This document shows, piece after piece, positions 7,461-14,168 of a stretch of 17,674 nt of DNA. The translations under genes and the position numbers were made by a program. Under the pieces are notes generated by a model. That model had not been told where the DNA came from. It searched no databases and worked only from the letters and a program-made list of their open reading frames with translations. The first letter of the stretch is position 1, and each line of letters opens with the position of its first letter. This DNA comes from CAZTYW01 sp964617695 (lineage in GTDB: Bacteria > Chloroflexota > Dehalococcoidia > UBA2247 > RBG-13-53-26). The DNA lies in the NCBI GenBank assembly GCA_964617695.1, contig CAZTYW010000040.1, positions 1 to 17,674 of the forward strand. The letters run 5' to 3'.

Positions 7461-7521
7461 TGTAACCAGTTTGTGACCCCAGTGTGACAGAGTGTTGTCC
7501 CTGGCGTAACGCCGGTTAACC
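7461..7521 (+). promoter_or_regulatory. Array of 11-bp-phased GTGAC/GTAAC boxes, candidate OmpR/PhoB-type regulator site
   Basis: TGTAAC begins at 7461, TGTGAC at 7472, TGTGAC at 7483 and CGTAAC at 7505. All fall on an exact 11-bp register; the unit at 7494 (GTTGTC) is degenerate and that at 7516 (TTAACC) is a looser match. Winged-helix response regulators of the OmpR/PhoB family bind head-to-tail repeats with about 11-bp period. The units resemble the reverse complement of the TCACAGC-N4 repeat described for mycobacterial PhoP. The array ends about 26 bp before a -10-like TATAAC, in the usual place for an activator that compensates for a poor -35. The regulator itself is not in the window. 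Confidence 0.5.
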
Positions 7522-7529
7522 GGTTTTTT
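7512..7529 (+). promoter_or_regulatory. Perfect 12-bp palindrome followed by T6
   Basis: CCGGTTAACCGG (7512-7523) is its own reverse complement and runs straight into six T (7524-7529). It overlaps the last phased boxes and abuts the -35 region of the putative promoter, so an operator is the likelier reading. A weak terminator is possible, but the hairpin would have only a 4-bp stem with a TTAA loop. Confidence 0.4.
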
Positions 7530-7547
7530 ACCGACGGGCTGCTAATC

Positions 7548-7553
7548 TATAAC
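7548..7553 (+). promoter_or_regulatory. Candidate -10 element for the glycosyltransferase set
   Basis: TATAAC matches 5/6 of the -10 consensus. No good -35 lies 16-18 bp upstream (the bases there are a T tract), which fits a promoter that depends on the activator-type array just upstream. Transcription would start near 7560, about 195 nt before the glycosyltransferase start. Confidence 0.4.
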
Positions 7554-7755
7554 AGGGTGGCCTGCCCCCTCTGATGTGGACGGTGGAGACGTGATGCCTG
7601 CCAACGCGCGTGCTTTGTGGCCCGGCTGAATGATGGGCGTGGGATTTGAGGAAAGACAGGCAACATAGGTCACCGGACCGGTGTCAGGCTGTCCCCCTGC
7701 CGTCGTGGACGATCTGGGCGGCGGGTTCTCGTACGTTGGAAACAGGACTGCGACG

Positions 7756-8946
7756 ATGCGGATCGCCTTGATCTGTCTGCTCGAAATGAGGGTGCCGCCT
7801 GTCGGTTACGGCGGTACGGAACTCGTCGTCAGCCTCCTCACGGAGGGACTGGTCGACAGAGGGCACGACGTCACTCTCTTCGCCAGCGGGGACTCGATCA
7901 CCAATGCCAGGCTCGAGTCCGTTTGTCCCTGCTTCTTGAGGGGCTCACAAAGGGATAAGGCAATACTGAACATGCTCAACGTGGTGTCATGCCTGGAGCA
8001 TTCAGGTAGCTACGACATCGTTCACAACCACACCGCATTGGAGGGCCTTGCCACCGCGGGACTGACAACGACGCCCATGCTGACCACCCTGCACGGGGAC
8101 CTGAAGGGCGATTTCCGGGTCCTGTTCGCTCACTACAGGGGATGGTACAACACCGTCAGCCAGTCGGCCAAGCGCCTGCTGCCCGAGAAGGAACGCTTCG
8201 CGGGCGTCATCTACAACGCCATAGATGTCCAGTCTTATCCGTTCAACGGTGGCAAGCGTGATGACTTTCTGCTCTTCTTGAGTCGTATCAGCCACGAGAA
8301 GGGGCCGCACCTGGCTATCGCAGCAGCGAAGAAGCTCGGCCGACGTCTTCTGATTGCCGGCAATGTGGACGTCGTGGACGAAGATTACTTCCGTACAGAG
8401 ATAGTCCCAGAGGTTGACGGGGACCGGATCCAATATGTGGGGGAGGCAGACTATGAGCGCAAGCGCGAGCTACTGCCCCGGGCGCACTGTTTGCTGGCGC
8501 CGATCACTTGGGAGGAGCCGTTCGGTCTGTTTCTTGTCGAGGCTATGGCCTGCGGCACGCCGGTGGTGGTCTTTGACCGTGGTGCAGCGCCGGAGGTGGT
8601 GAAGCACGATGAGACGGGTTTCGTAGTACATACACTGGACGAAATGGTTGCCGCTGTAGACCGGGCAGATCGTATAGACCCAAAGCGGTGTCGCCAGCAC
8701 GTGGAACGTCACTTCGATGTCCCCCGTCTGGTGGACGATTACGTCGCAGCGTATCAGCGGGTATTGGGAGAGGCCGAGATTGTCCGAGGGATTCCGGTGA
8801 CTGTGGACCATGCCCTGGGCTCATCCCTCGACATCACGATGAAGGAGGGGATTGCCGATTTGACCAGATCAGCCACCGGCAGCCCTCAGGCGAAGGGAGG
8901 TGATGACATTGCCGACAGATACCGGCAGGACAAGAAAGGGACTTGA
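7756..8946 (+). CDS. Glycosyltransferase family 4 (GT-B fold)
   Basis: The 396-residue cytoplasmic enzyme should transfer a sugar from a nucleotide-sugar donor with retention of configuration. The N-terminal domain shows PVGYGGTELVVSLLTEGLVDRGHDVTLFASGDS (15-47), the usual start of this GT4 subgroup, with Gly19-Gly20 in the acceptor/phosphate loop. Motifs of the donor-binding half are SRISHEKGPHLAI (176-188), IAGNV (200-204) and EEPFGLFLVEAMACGTPVV (253-271), where Glu254 and Glu262 form the EX7E motif. Residues after about 340 form a low-similarity, hydrophilic tail. The ATG at 7756 has AGGA 8 nt upstream; the frame is open to a GTG at 7681, but those extra 25 residues do not resemble the family. 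The next gene starts inside its last 40 bases. With a debranching-type glucosidase two genes on, a glucan or compatible-solute product is likely; acceptor and donor cannot be read from the sequence. Confidence 0.88.
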   Translation: MRIALICLLEMRVPPVGYGGTELVVSLLTEGLVDRGHDVTLFASGDSITNARLESVCPCFLRGSQRDKAILNMLNVVSCLEHSGSYDIVHNHTALEGLATAGLTTTPMLTTLHGDLKGDFRVLFAHYRGWYNTVSQSAKRLLPEKERFAGVIYNAIDVQSYPFNGGKRDDFLLFLSRISHEKGPHLAIAAAKKLGRRLLIAGNVDVVDEDYFRTEIVPEVDGDRIQYVGEADYERKRELLPRAHCLLAPITWEEPFGLFLVEAMACGTPVVVFDRGAAPEVVKHDETGFVVHTLDEMVAAVDRADRIDPKRCRQHVERHFDVPRLVDDYVAAYQRVLGEAEIVRGIPVTVDHALGSSLDITMKEGIADLTRSATGSPQAKGGDDIADRYRQDKKGT

Positions 8947-9676
8947 GGGGCTCCTTCTGGAGTGTCTCCACAAGCACGGTGTATTGGAATGTGGTAGCTT
9001 GAAGGCCAGGGTGGTGAAGGGGGTGGCCTACCTGAATGGCTTTGTCTCGAACCGGCAACAGAAGAAACTGGCTGGGGAAGTATGCAGCAGACTCGAGGGA
9101 ATCCGGGACGTTGTGAACATGCTCAGAGTCGTCCCCTTGCCATTCGTGGATGACCACAGCCTGGAAGCTCAGATGAGACAGACATTGGCCGGGCTTCTCC
9201 GTGTCGACGTGGGCAAGATCGCGGTACAGGTGGTGGGTGGGGCTGTGCGCATCGGGGGCTGTGTGGCAAACATGCGCGAGAAAAGGCTGGTCGAGGACCG
9301 GGTCTGGGCGATATCCGGTGTGAGACATGTGGTGAACAATCTTGTGGTACTTTCCGCGGCGGAAGTCAGCGAAGCTCAGGTCGCCAGCGAGATCCTGGAA
9401 AGCCTTTCTTCCTGTTTGGGCCTCGACGTGTCAAAGGTGAAGGTAACTTTTGGGGATGGCATTGCCCGTCTTCAGGGCAGCGTAGGCAACCCTCGTCTGA
9501 GAATGGCCGCAGAGGACGTAGCGCGATGGACGCCGCTGGTCAAAGGTGTAACGAATGAACTCAGGTGTCCTGCCACCAGGCGGGTCGAAGAGACCGGTGG
9601 GGTGGTCAAGGCAAATGCAGTAGGCAGGCCTGCTTCAGGAAGAGCCACTGGCACCAGGCCGATGGCAGCGCCCTAG
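8909..9676 (+). CDS. Triple BON-domain protein
   Basis: The product is about 255 residues and consists of three successive BON repeats, roughly at 12-75, 84-148 and 155-220. Each has the alpha-beta-beta-alpha-beta pattern with a conserved central Gly: YLNGFVSNRQQKKLA, RIGGCVANMREKRLVED and RLQGSVGNPRLRMAAEDVA. Each closes with a GxxxVxN-like turn (GIRDVVNML, GVRHVVNNL, GVKGVTNEL-like). The last 35 residues are basic and Gly/Ala-rich. BON modules bind membranes, lipids or small ligands; this copy has no signal peptide or lipobox, so it should be cytoplasmic. A near-complete Shine-Dalgarno (GGGAGGTGAT, 8895-8904) sits 8 nt from its AGG core to a TTG at 8909, which I prefer. ATG 8903 and GTG 8900 are too close to the core. 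It overlaps the glycosyltransferase gene by 38 bp, suggesting coupled translation. Its role with the two carbohydrate enzymes is unknown. Confidence 0.82.
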   Translation: MPTDTGRTRKGLEGLLLECLHKHGVLECGSLKARVVKGVAYLNGFVSNRQQKKLAGEVCSRLEGIRDVVNMLRVVPLPFVDDHSLEAQMRQTLAGLLRVDVGKIAVQVVGGAVRIGGCVANMREKRLVEDRVWAISGVRHVVNNLVVLSAAEVSEAQVASEILESLSSCLGLDVSKVKVTFGDGIARLQGSVGNPRLRMAAEDVARWTPLVKGVTNELRCPATRRVEETGGVVKANAVGRPASGRATGTRPMAAP

Positions 9677-9720
9677 GCTGGCGGAGTTCGACAAGCAAGA
9701 AGGATCGAGGAGCTGCAGCC

Positions 9721-11925
9721 TTGTCGTCAACGCTGAGCGGTAGGGGTGGTGCCAGGCTCGCAAGGTTCGGCCAGATCCTGCCTCAGGGCGAGCCCGTAGG
9801 ACTTGCCGATATCAGGGATGCTCTCGTCATCAAGGAGAGTGACCTGTTCTTGATGACCGATGCGGAAGGCAATCTGCCTCGGGAGAACAACTCCGGCTAC
9901 GGGCTTTACAAAGGAGATACCAGGCACCTCTCGGTATACGATCTGTCCTTTGACAGGGTAAGGCCGACGGTCCTTCTTTCCTCCGCTGAGCTTGGGTATA
10001 GCTCTGAACACCACCTGACGAATCCTCACATGCCGTCGATTGACCAGCAACTCATACCCAAGGACAGCCTTGAGATAAGGCGCCAGAGGGTGATCAACCG
10101 CGTATTGCTAGAGACTATCCACATAACCAATTTCAGTATCTCTGAAGTGACATTCAACCTGCGTTTCGAGTTCGAAGCCGACTTTGTGGACATCTTCGAG
10201 GTCAGAGGGCATAAAAGGCGGCGCCGGGGCAAAATATCCACACCTGTGGTGGAGAAGGATAAGGTCAGGTCCAAATATCATGGGTTGGACAACGTTTGGC
10301 GCAGCACGGAGATCAAGTTCTCACCCCAGCCCGACCAGATATGGTACAACGGGGCGCTTTTCACCGTCACCCTCGGCCACCGCGACACTGCCGTCATAAC
10401 AGTGACGGTCAGCCCGGATGACGCTGTAAGCGGCAGCCATTTCCAGGGCGCCTTCGAGATGCTTGCGGCGTCATACGCCGACTGGCTCAGTTCTTGCACC
10501 CAGGTGTTTACGGACAACGAGTTCTTCAACGCCATACTCGAGCGCTCATTGAAGGATGCCAGGATGCTCACTGTCGGCGATGACGGCGGGGCATTCATAG
10601 CTGCGGGAACCCCGTGGTTCAACTGCCTGTTTGGACGTGACTCAATCATCGCCTCGTTGCAGTTGCTGGCTTTCCGCCCCGACATGGCCAGGGGTACCCT
10701 GCGCATGCTGGCCCGGTGGCAGGGCAAAGACGTGGATGACTGGCGAGACCAGGAGCCCGGGAAGATACTGCATGAGCTGAGGGTAGGAGAGATGGCATCA
10801 GTGGGTGAGATACCGATGACCCCTTACTATGGTGCCGTCGACTCCACCCTCCTGTTCCTCATGCTGGTTGCAGAGTATGTCGCCTGGACAGGCGACCTGG
10901 GACTTGTCCGTGAGCTTGAGCCCAACCTGATGTCGGCTCTGGAGTGGGTCCAGAAGTTCGGCGATGCCGACGGTTGTGGCTACGTGGAGTATTCCAGGCG
11001 CTCACCACAGGGGCTATTGAACCAGGCCTGGAAGGACTCCCGGGACAGCATCGTCAACGAAAACGGTACGCTGGCGAAGCCTCCGATTTCGGTAGTCGAG
11101 GTCCAGGGCTATGCCTATGCTGCCAAGAATGGTATGGCGTGGCTTCTTTCTCTGCTGGGCAAGCCGCGGCTGGCCCGCATGTTGCGGCGCGAGGCCACTG
11201 ATCTCAAGGTCAGGTTCAACCGCGATTTCTGGATGGAGGACGAGGGCTTCTGTGCCCTGGCGCTGGGAGCGGGCAGGGAGCCGGCACGTAGCATCGCCTC
11301 CAACCCGGGGCAGTGCCTCTGGACAGGCATAGTCGACGAGGGTAAATCAACCAGGCTGGTGGAGCGGCTCTTCTGGAACGACCTGTTCTCAGGCTGGGGC
11401 ATCCGGACGATGAGCAGCCGGTCGGTGCGGTACAATCCGCTGAGTTACCACCTGGGGAGCGTCTGGCCGCATGACAACTCCCTCATTGGGATGGGTCTCA
11501 AGCGGTATGGTTTTGATGAAGAGCTTGATGATCTGGCCACGGCACTGTACGACTGCTGCCGCTCCTTCGCCTACTACCGTTTGCCTGAGCTCTTTTGCGG
11601 CGTGCCGCGCACCTCCCACAACCTGCCGGTGCGTTATCCCGTTGCCTGCCGTCCCCAGGCATGGGCGGCGGGGACGTTTCCTCTGCTCCTGCAGGCTATC
11701 CTGGGACTGGCCCCCAATGCCGCCAGGAATGAACTCAGGGTGGTTCACCCCAGGCTGCCGCACTGGTTGCGCCAGGTCGAGGTGAGGGGGCTTCGGGTCG
11801 GTAGCGGTGCAGTCGATCTCTTGTACGAGAGCCGCCGGGGACGAACTCAATTGTCTGTGTTGGCCGAGCGTGGTGTCAGGGTTGTGCTGAGCAGGAAGTG
11901 GCCCGGCCAAAAGAGCCGGTACTGA
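9721..11925 (+). CDS. Amylo-alpha-1,6-glucosidase / glycogen debranching-type enzyme
   Basis: The 734-residue enzyme has the two-part layout of bacterial amylo-alpha-1,6-glucosidases (GH133-like). The N-terminal beta-rich domain covers about 33-250 (DALVIKESDLFLMTDAEGN, GLYKGDTRHLSVYDL). The alpha/alpha-barrel covers about 270-720 with TPWFNCLFGRDSI (297-309), LNQAWKDS (433-440), VQGYAYAA (461-468), SVWPHDN (580-586) and YPVACRPQAWAAG (639-651). It is expected to hydrolyse alpha-1,6 branches or a related glucoside in the cytoplasm; the exact substrate of this subgroup is not settled. The frame extends upstream to 9565 inside the BON gene, but those residues lack similarity. A TTG at 9721 has GAGGAG (9707-9712) exactly 8 nt upstream and begins about 30 residues before the conserved domain, so it is chosen. 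It follows the BON gene by 44 bp and likely shares its transcript. Confidence 0.9.
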   Translation: MSSTLSGRGGARLARFGQILPQGEPVGLADIRDALVIKESDLFLMTDAEGNLPRENNSGYGLYKGDTRHLSVYDLSFDRVRPTVLLSSAELGYSSEHHLTNPHMPSIDQQLIPKDSLEIRRQRVINRVLLETIHITNFSISEVTFNLRFEFEADFVDIFEVRGHKRRRRGKISTPVVEKDKVRSKYHGLDNVWRSTEIKFSPQPDQIWYNGALFTVTLGHRDTAVITVTVSPDDAVSGSHFQGAFEMLAASYADWLSSCTQVFTDNEFFNAILERSLKDARMLTVGDDGGAFIAAGTPWFNCLFGRDSIIASLQLLAFRPDMARGTLRMLARWQGKDVDDWRDQEPGKILHELRVGEMASVGEIPMTPYYGAVDSTLLFLMLVAEYVAWTGDLGLVRELEPNLMSALEWVQKFGDADGCGYVEYSRRSPQGLLNQAWKDSRDSIVNENGTLAKPPISVVEVQGYAYAAKNGMAWLLSLLGKPRLARMLRREATDLKVRFNRDFWMEDEGFCALALGAGREPARSIASNPGQCLWTGIVDEGKSTRLVERLFWNDLFSGWGIRTMSSRSVRYNPLSYHLGSVWPHDNSLIGMGLKRYGFDEELDDLATALYDCCRSFAYYRLPELFCGVPRTSHNLPVRYPVACRPQAWAAGTFPLLLQAILGLAPNAARNELRVVHPRLPHWLRQVEVRGLRVGSGAVDLLYESRRGRTQLSVLAERGVRVVLSRKWPGQKSRY

Positions 11926-11989
11926 GTTCACCAGGCGCCGGTTGCAGGGTTCGGGAGTCGGGTGAAGGGTGGTGCGGCTGTACCGTATT

Positions 11990-12736
11990 TCAGGGCCAAT
12001 GCGAGGTGGAGCTCGGGACGGACTGCCTCGGGCAATACGGGCATTCCCCGGGCAGGTCGTCCGACCCTCCAATCGAGGCCTCTATTCTGGATTCGATTTC
12101 CTCCGCCAGTTCCTTCAATCGGTGCCAGACGGCCATATCTGGGCTTTCGGCGATGCTCTCCAGCAGGGAACCACCGCATTCCCGCCACTTCTGATAGGTC
12201 GACGGTGCTCCTGAGTCGGCCAGGTGGTTCATCAGCGAGCTACTGAACAGGCTTTGGCGATCGGCAGAGCATCCCAGCAGTAGCTTGCCATCTGAACGTG
12301 TTTCGCACCTGTAGCCATTTGGGTAGAGATGTTGGGCAAGAAGCATTTCGTAGGCTACGGGATCGTCTCTGTACAGGTGGGCCTCAGGGATTGTCAAACC
12401 GAGCAGAAGGTGGGGACTCTCCCTGATCTGGGCCTTGAACCTTCCAATCAGGTTCAGCACAGCCGTTCGGTGAATTCTGGTCGCCTTGCGGTAGTATGCT
12501 GCCTCGCGGTAGCCAGCCGCACCTAGCAGCGTCCCCTTTGGCACCAGGAGCATCTCCTCGAGTGCCTCCACGACATGGTCTGGTGGCCTGATGGTGCCGC
12601 TCTCCCATCTTGAAACAGTCGTAAAGCTGCACCGATTATCGCCTGTTCGCCCAGCAAGTTTCTCGGCGAGGTTCTGTTGAGTCAGGCCCACGCCTTTCCT
12701 GTGCTTTCTTAGCAGCTCCCCGAACTTGTTTGCCAT
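11990..12736 (-). CDS. XRE-family transcriptional regulator
   Basis: The 248-residue protein starts with a Cro/C1-type helix-turn-helix (about residues 3-70): FGELLRKHRKGVGLTQQNLAEKL, then FTTVSRWESGTIRPP, where TVSRWESG is the recognition helix. The remaining 180 residues are not a family I recognise. They contain an all-helical-looking stretch (about 85-150) and a C-terminal CPYC pair close to the end, which could bind a metal or form a disulfide. The ATG at 12736 is preferred because the conserved domain starts right there; the upstream in-frame TTG at 12769 has no ribosome binding site, and the GAGG before ATG 12736 is rather far away (13 nt). A promoter with an internal inverted repeat lies about 70-100 bp upstream, suggesting autoregulation. 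It is encoded downstream of, and in the same direction as, the cation exporter gene. Confidence 0.82.
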   Translation of the reverse strand: MANKFGELLRKHRKGVGLTQQNLAEKLAGRTGDNRCSFTTVSRWESGTIRPPDHVVEALEEMLLVPKGTLLGAAGYREAAYYRKATRIHRTAVLNLIGRFKAQIRESPHLLLGLTIPEAHLYRDDPVAYEMLLAQHLYPNGYRCETRSDGKLLLGCSADRQSLFSSSLMNHLADSGAPSTYQKWRECGGSLLESIAESPDMAVWHRLKELAEEIESRIEASIGGSDDLPGECPYCPRQSVPSSTSHWP

Positions 12737-12803
12737 CTTTGGGCGCAAACCTCGGCAATAAACCGCCAACAGGAGTATGTGAAAAAATGACTATATCGTT
12801 TCA

Positions 12804-12833
12804 ATATTACACTATAGGAGATCTGATCTTCAA
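12804..12833 (-). promoter_or_regulatory. Promoter of the XRE regulator gene with internal inverted repeat
   Basis: Read on the minus strand, TTGAAG (12833-12828) and TAATAT (12809-12804) are spaced by 18 bp in an AT-rich island. The inverted repeat AGATC-T-GATCT (12819-12829, as read on the + strand) lies in the spacer and touches the -35. A further GATC occurs at 12836-12839. The transcript start would be near 12797, about 60 nt before the ATG. The repeat is a good candidate operator for the XRE protein itself. Confidence 0.5.
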
Positions 12834-12906
12834 GTGATCGCAGCCCTTGTGGTGTTGGCCACCACGCGTGCCACTCAAATCACAGGCCCGTGCTGCGTCT
12901 GGTAGG

Positions 12907-12941
12907 ATCGGGTCCCGATGGACGTTCCGGCCGAACCGGCC
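12907..12941. repeat. Two short palindromes between the cation exporter and XRE genes
   Basis: ATCGGG-T-CCCGAT (12907-12919) is a perfect inverted repeat with a single central base. GGCCG-AAC-CGGCC (12929-12941) is a second, overlapping a direct pair of CCGGCC (12927-12932 and 12936-12941). They could be operators or RNA hairpins in the 3' untranslated part of the exporter transcript. Confidence 0.35.
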
Positions 12942-12972
12942 ACCCCGTCTGCGAACGGACTGATATCCCTCT

Positions 12973-13002
12973 GCCCCGGTCCTGCCTGTCTCACGCCGGG
13001 GC
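12973..13002 (-). terminator. GC-rich stem-loop at the end of the cation exporter gene
   Basis: A perfect 7-bp inverted repeat, GCCCCGG (12973-12979) and CCGGGGC (12996-13002), encloses a 16-nt loop. It begins at the last base of the exporter stop codon. No T-tract follows on the minus strand, so it would be an atypical intrinsic terminator or a 3' stabilising hairpin. Confidence 0.35.
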
Positions 13003-13943
13003 TAGTCTGCTGGCCTCTCGTTGCCGCTGTCGCCGGTTCTGTTGGGGCCTATGTCGCAATAGAGGGCATGATTGTCACATCCGGGGCATTCGAGTTGCAC
13101 TGTCGTGTGGCATATATTGTATCGTCGCAGCAGCAAGTCGTGCAGCCTATTCAGCAGCACGCTCTGCTGGCTGATGGCCGCATCCGCCACCACGAGGTGG
13201 CAGCTCAGCGCGTGGATTTGCGGGGTGAGGCTCCACACGTGCAGGTCATGAACATTGTGGACTCCGGGAGTGTTGCTGATGGTGTGGACCAGATCATTCA
13301 TGTCCAGGTGCCTGGGCGAGGCCTCTATCATGACGCCGACGGCCTCACGGGCTATGGCATAGGCAGCCACCAGGATGATGAGGGCGATGACAACGCTGAC
13401 CAGGGGGTCAAACCACAGCGCACCAGTGAAATGGATGATCAGTCCACCTGCGATCACGCCCACGGAGGCCAGGGCATCACCTCCGGCGTGGACGAAGGCG
13501 CTACGTATGTTAAGGCTGTGCCGTGCCTGTCTGCGAAGCCAGAAGACAACGATCAGGTTGGCCAGGAGACCGACGCTGGCGATGCTGAACATGAGCACGG
13601 CGTCCACGTCCTGAGGGTCTCGGAAGCGCTGGTAGGACTCATAGAGAATGACTACTGCGATGAGGGCGATGAGGGCAGCATTGAACATAGCTACCAGGAT
13701 GCCGATGCGGTGGTATCCGAAGGTCATTCTCGAGTTTGCAGCCCGGCTGGCTTGCCGAATGCCAAACCAGCTAAGGGACAGCGCTACCACATCGGTGAAA
13801 ACGTGTGCTGCGTCACTCAGGAGCGCAAGGCTGTTGGCCAGGAAGCCCGCCACCAGTTCCGCAACCAGGATGGCGCTGCTTAGTGCTATGGCCGTAGCGA
13901 GGCGGTTCTTCGAGGACAATCCCCAACTGGCCGACTGGCTCAT
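13002..13943 (-). CDS. Cation diffusion facilitator (CDF) family metal transporter
   Basis: The 313-residue inner-membrane protein should export divalent metal ions such as Zn(II), Cd(II) or Co(II) in exchange for protons. Six transmembrane segments fit residues about 15-205. Metal-site motifs sit at LLSDAAHVFTD (41-51, with Asp44, His47 and Asp51) and HAGGD (152-156, with His152 and Asp156), matching the HxxxD pairs of Zn/Cd-type CDF members. The cytoplasmic C-terminal domain (about 208-300) has the usual GVHNVHDLHVW (227-237) and ends in ECPGC and YC cysteines that could bind metal. The ATG at 13943 is the natural start; the ribosome binding site is weak (GGAG, 13 nt away). It has its own extended -10 promoter, and the histidine kinase gene lies 225 bp upstream. 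Being near arsenic genes, it adds to a metal-resistance theme, but it is 10 kb away from them. Confidence 0.9.
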   Translation of the reverse strand: MSQSASWGLSSKNRLATAIALSSAILVAELVAGFLANSLALLSDAAHVFTDVVALSLSWFGIRQASRAANSRMTFGYHRIGILVAMFNAALIALIAVVILYESYQRFRDPQDVDAVLMFSIASVGLLANLIVVFWLRRQARHSLNIRSAFVHAGGDALASVGVIAGGLIIHFTGALWFDPLVSVVIALIILVAAYAIAREAVGVMIEASPRHLDMNDLVHTISNTPGVHNVHDLHVWSLTPQIHALSCHLVVADAAISQQSVLLNRLHDLLLRRYNICHTTVQLECPGCDNHALYCDIGPNRTGDSGNERPAD

Positions 13944-14013
13944 ACGGTTTGCTGCACTCCGCTCCGTGGGGCCTCTGGCTGGAAGTTCTGAAATGCCCGA
14001 CTTGCCGACTTCA

Positions 14014-14022
14014 ATTATAGCA
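14014..14022 (-). promoter_or_regulatory. Extended -10 promoter of the CDF exporter gene
   Basis: On the minus strand the sequence reads TGC-TATAAT (14022-14014), a perfect -10 with the TGn extension. No recognisable -35 lies 16-18 bp upstream, as is common for extended -10 promoters. Initiation near 14007 would leave a 64-nt leader before the ATG at 13943. It indicates that the exporter is transcribed independently of the histidine kinase upstream. Confidence 0.55.
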
Positions 14023-14168
14023 CTGCGGCGCTCGTGGACTGTGTCACCCCCGTCTCTTGTTGGGTTGGGGTGATGGACCTCTGGCCGGCGGCGGGCTTGA
14101 GGCCCCGAAGTATGGGAAGGTCTTATGGCGGCGAGAGTGGGCTGACGAGCGCCGAGAATGGATTCGGG

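Larger units (their letters stand above)
7238..7755 (+). other. Gene-free regulatory interval between divergent genes
   Basis: These 518 bases lie between the starts of the release-factor-like gene (minus) and the glycosyltransferase gene (plus). Several short open frames cross it, but they are extensions of shadow frames and have no recognisable protein features. The interval holds a cluster of stem-loops (7358-7422), a CTGGT/ACCAG hairpin (7457-7469), an 11-bp-phased box array (7461-7521) with a perfect CCGGTTAACCGG palindrome, and a -10-like TATAAC (7548-7553). The 190 or so bases from 7560 to 7755 would form a 5' leader in which I see no known riboswitch. Confidence 0.55.

Noticed and set aside
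7512..7529. Intrinsic terminator reading of CCGGTTAACCGG plus T6
   Set aside because: A four-pair stem with a TTAA loop is too weak, and no gene ends upstream on the + strand to need a terminator.
9565..9720. N-terminal extension of the glucosidase frame inside the BON gene
   Set aside because: Overlaps the end of the BON gene in another frame and shows no family similarity; TTG 9721 has a far better ribosome binding site.
12918..13883. Long + strand open frame (321 codons) opposite the CDF gene
   Set aside because: It is antisense to a clear CDF transporter, its composition (rich in His, Gln, Asp, Gly) is what the complementary frame of membrane-protein codons gives, and it has no family motif or ribosome binding site.
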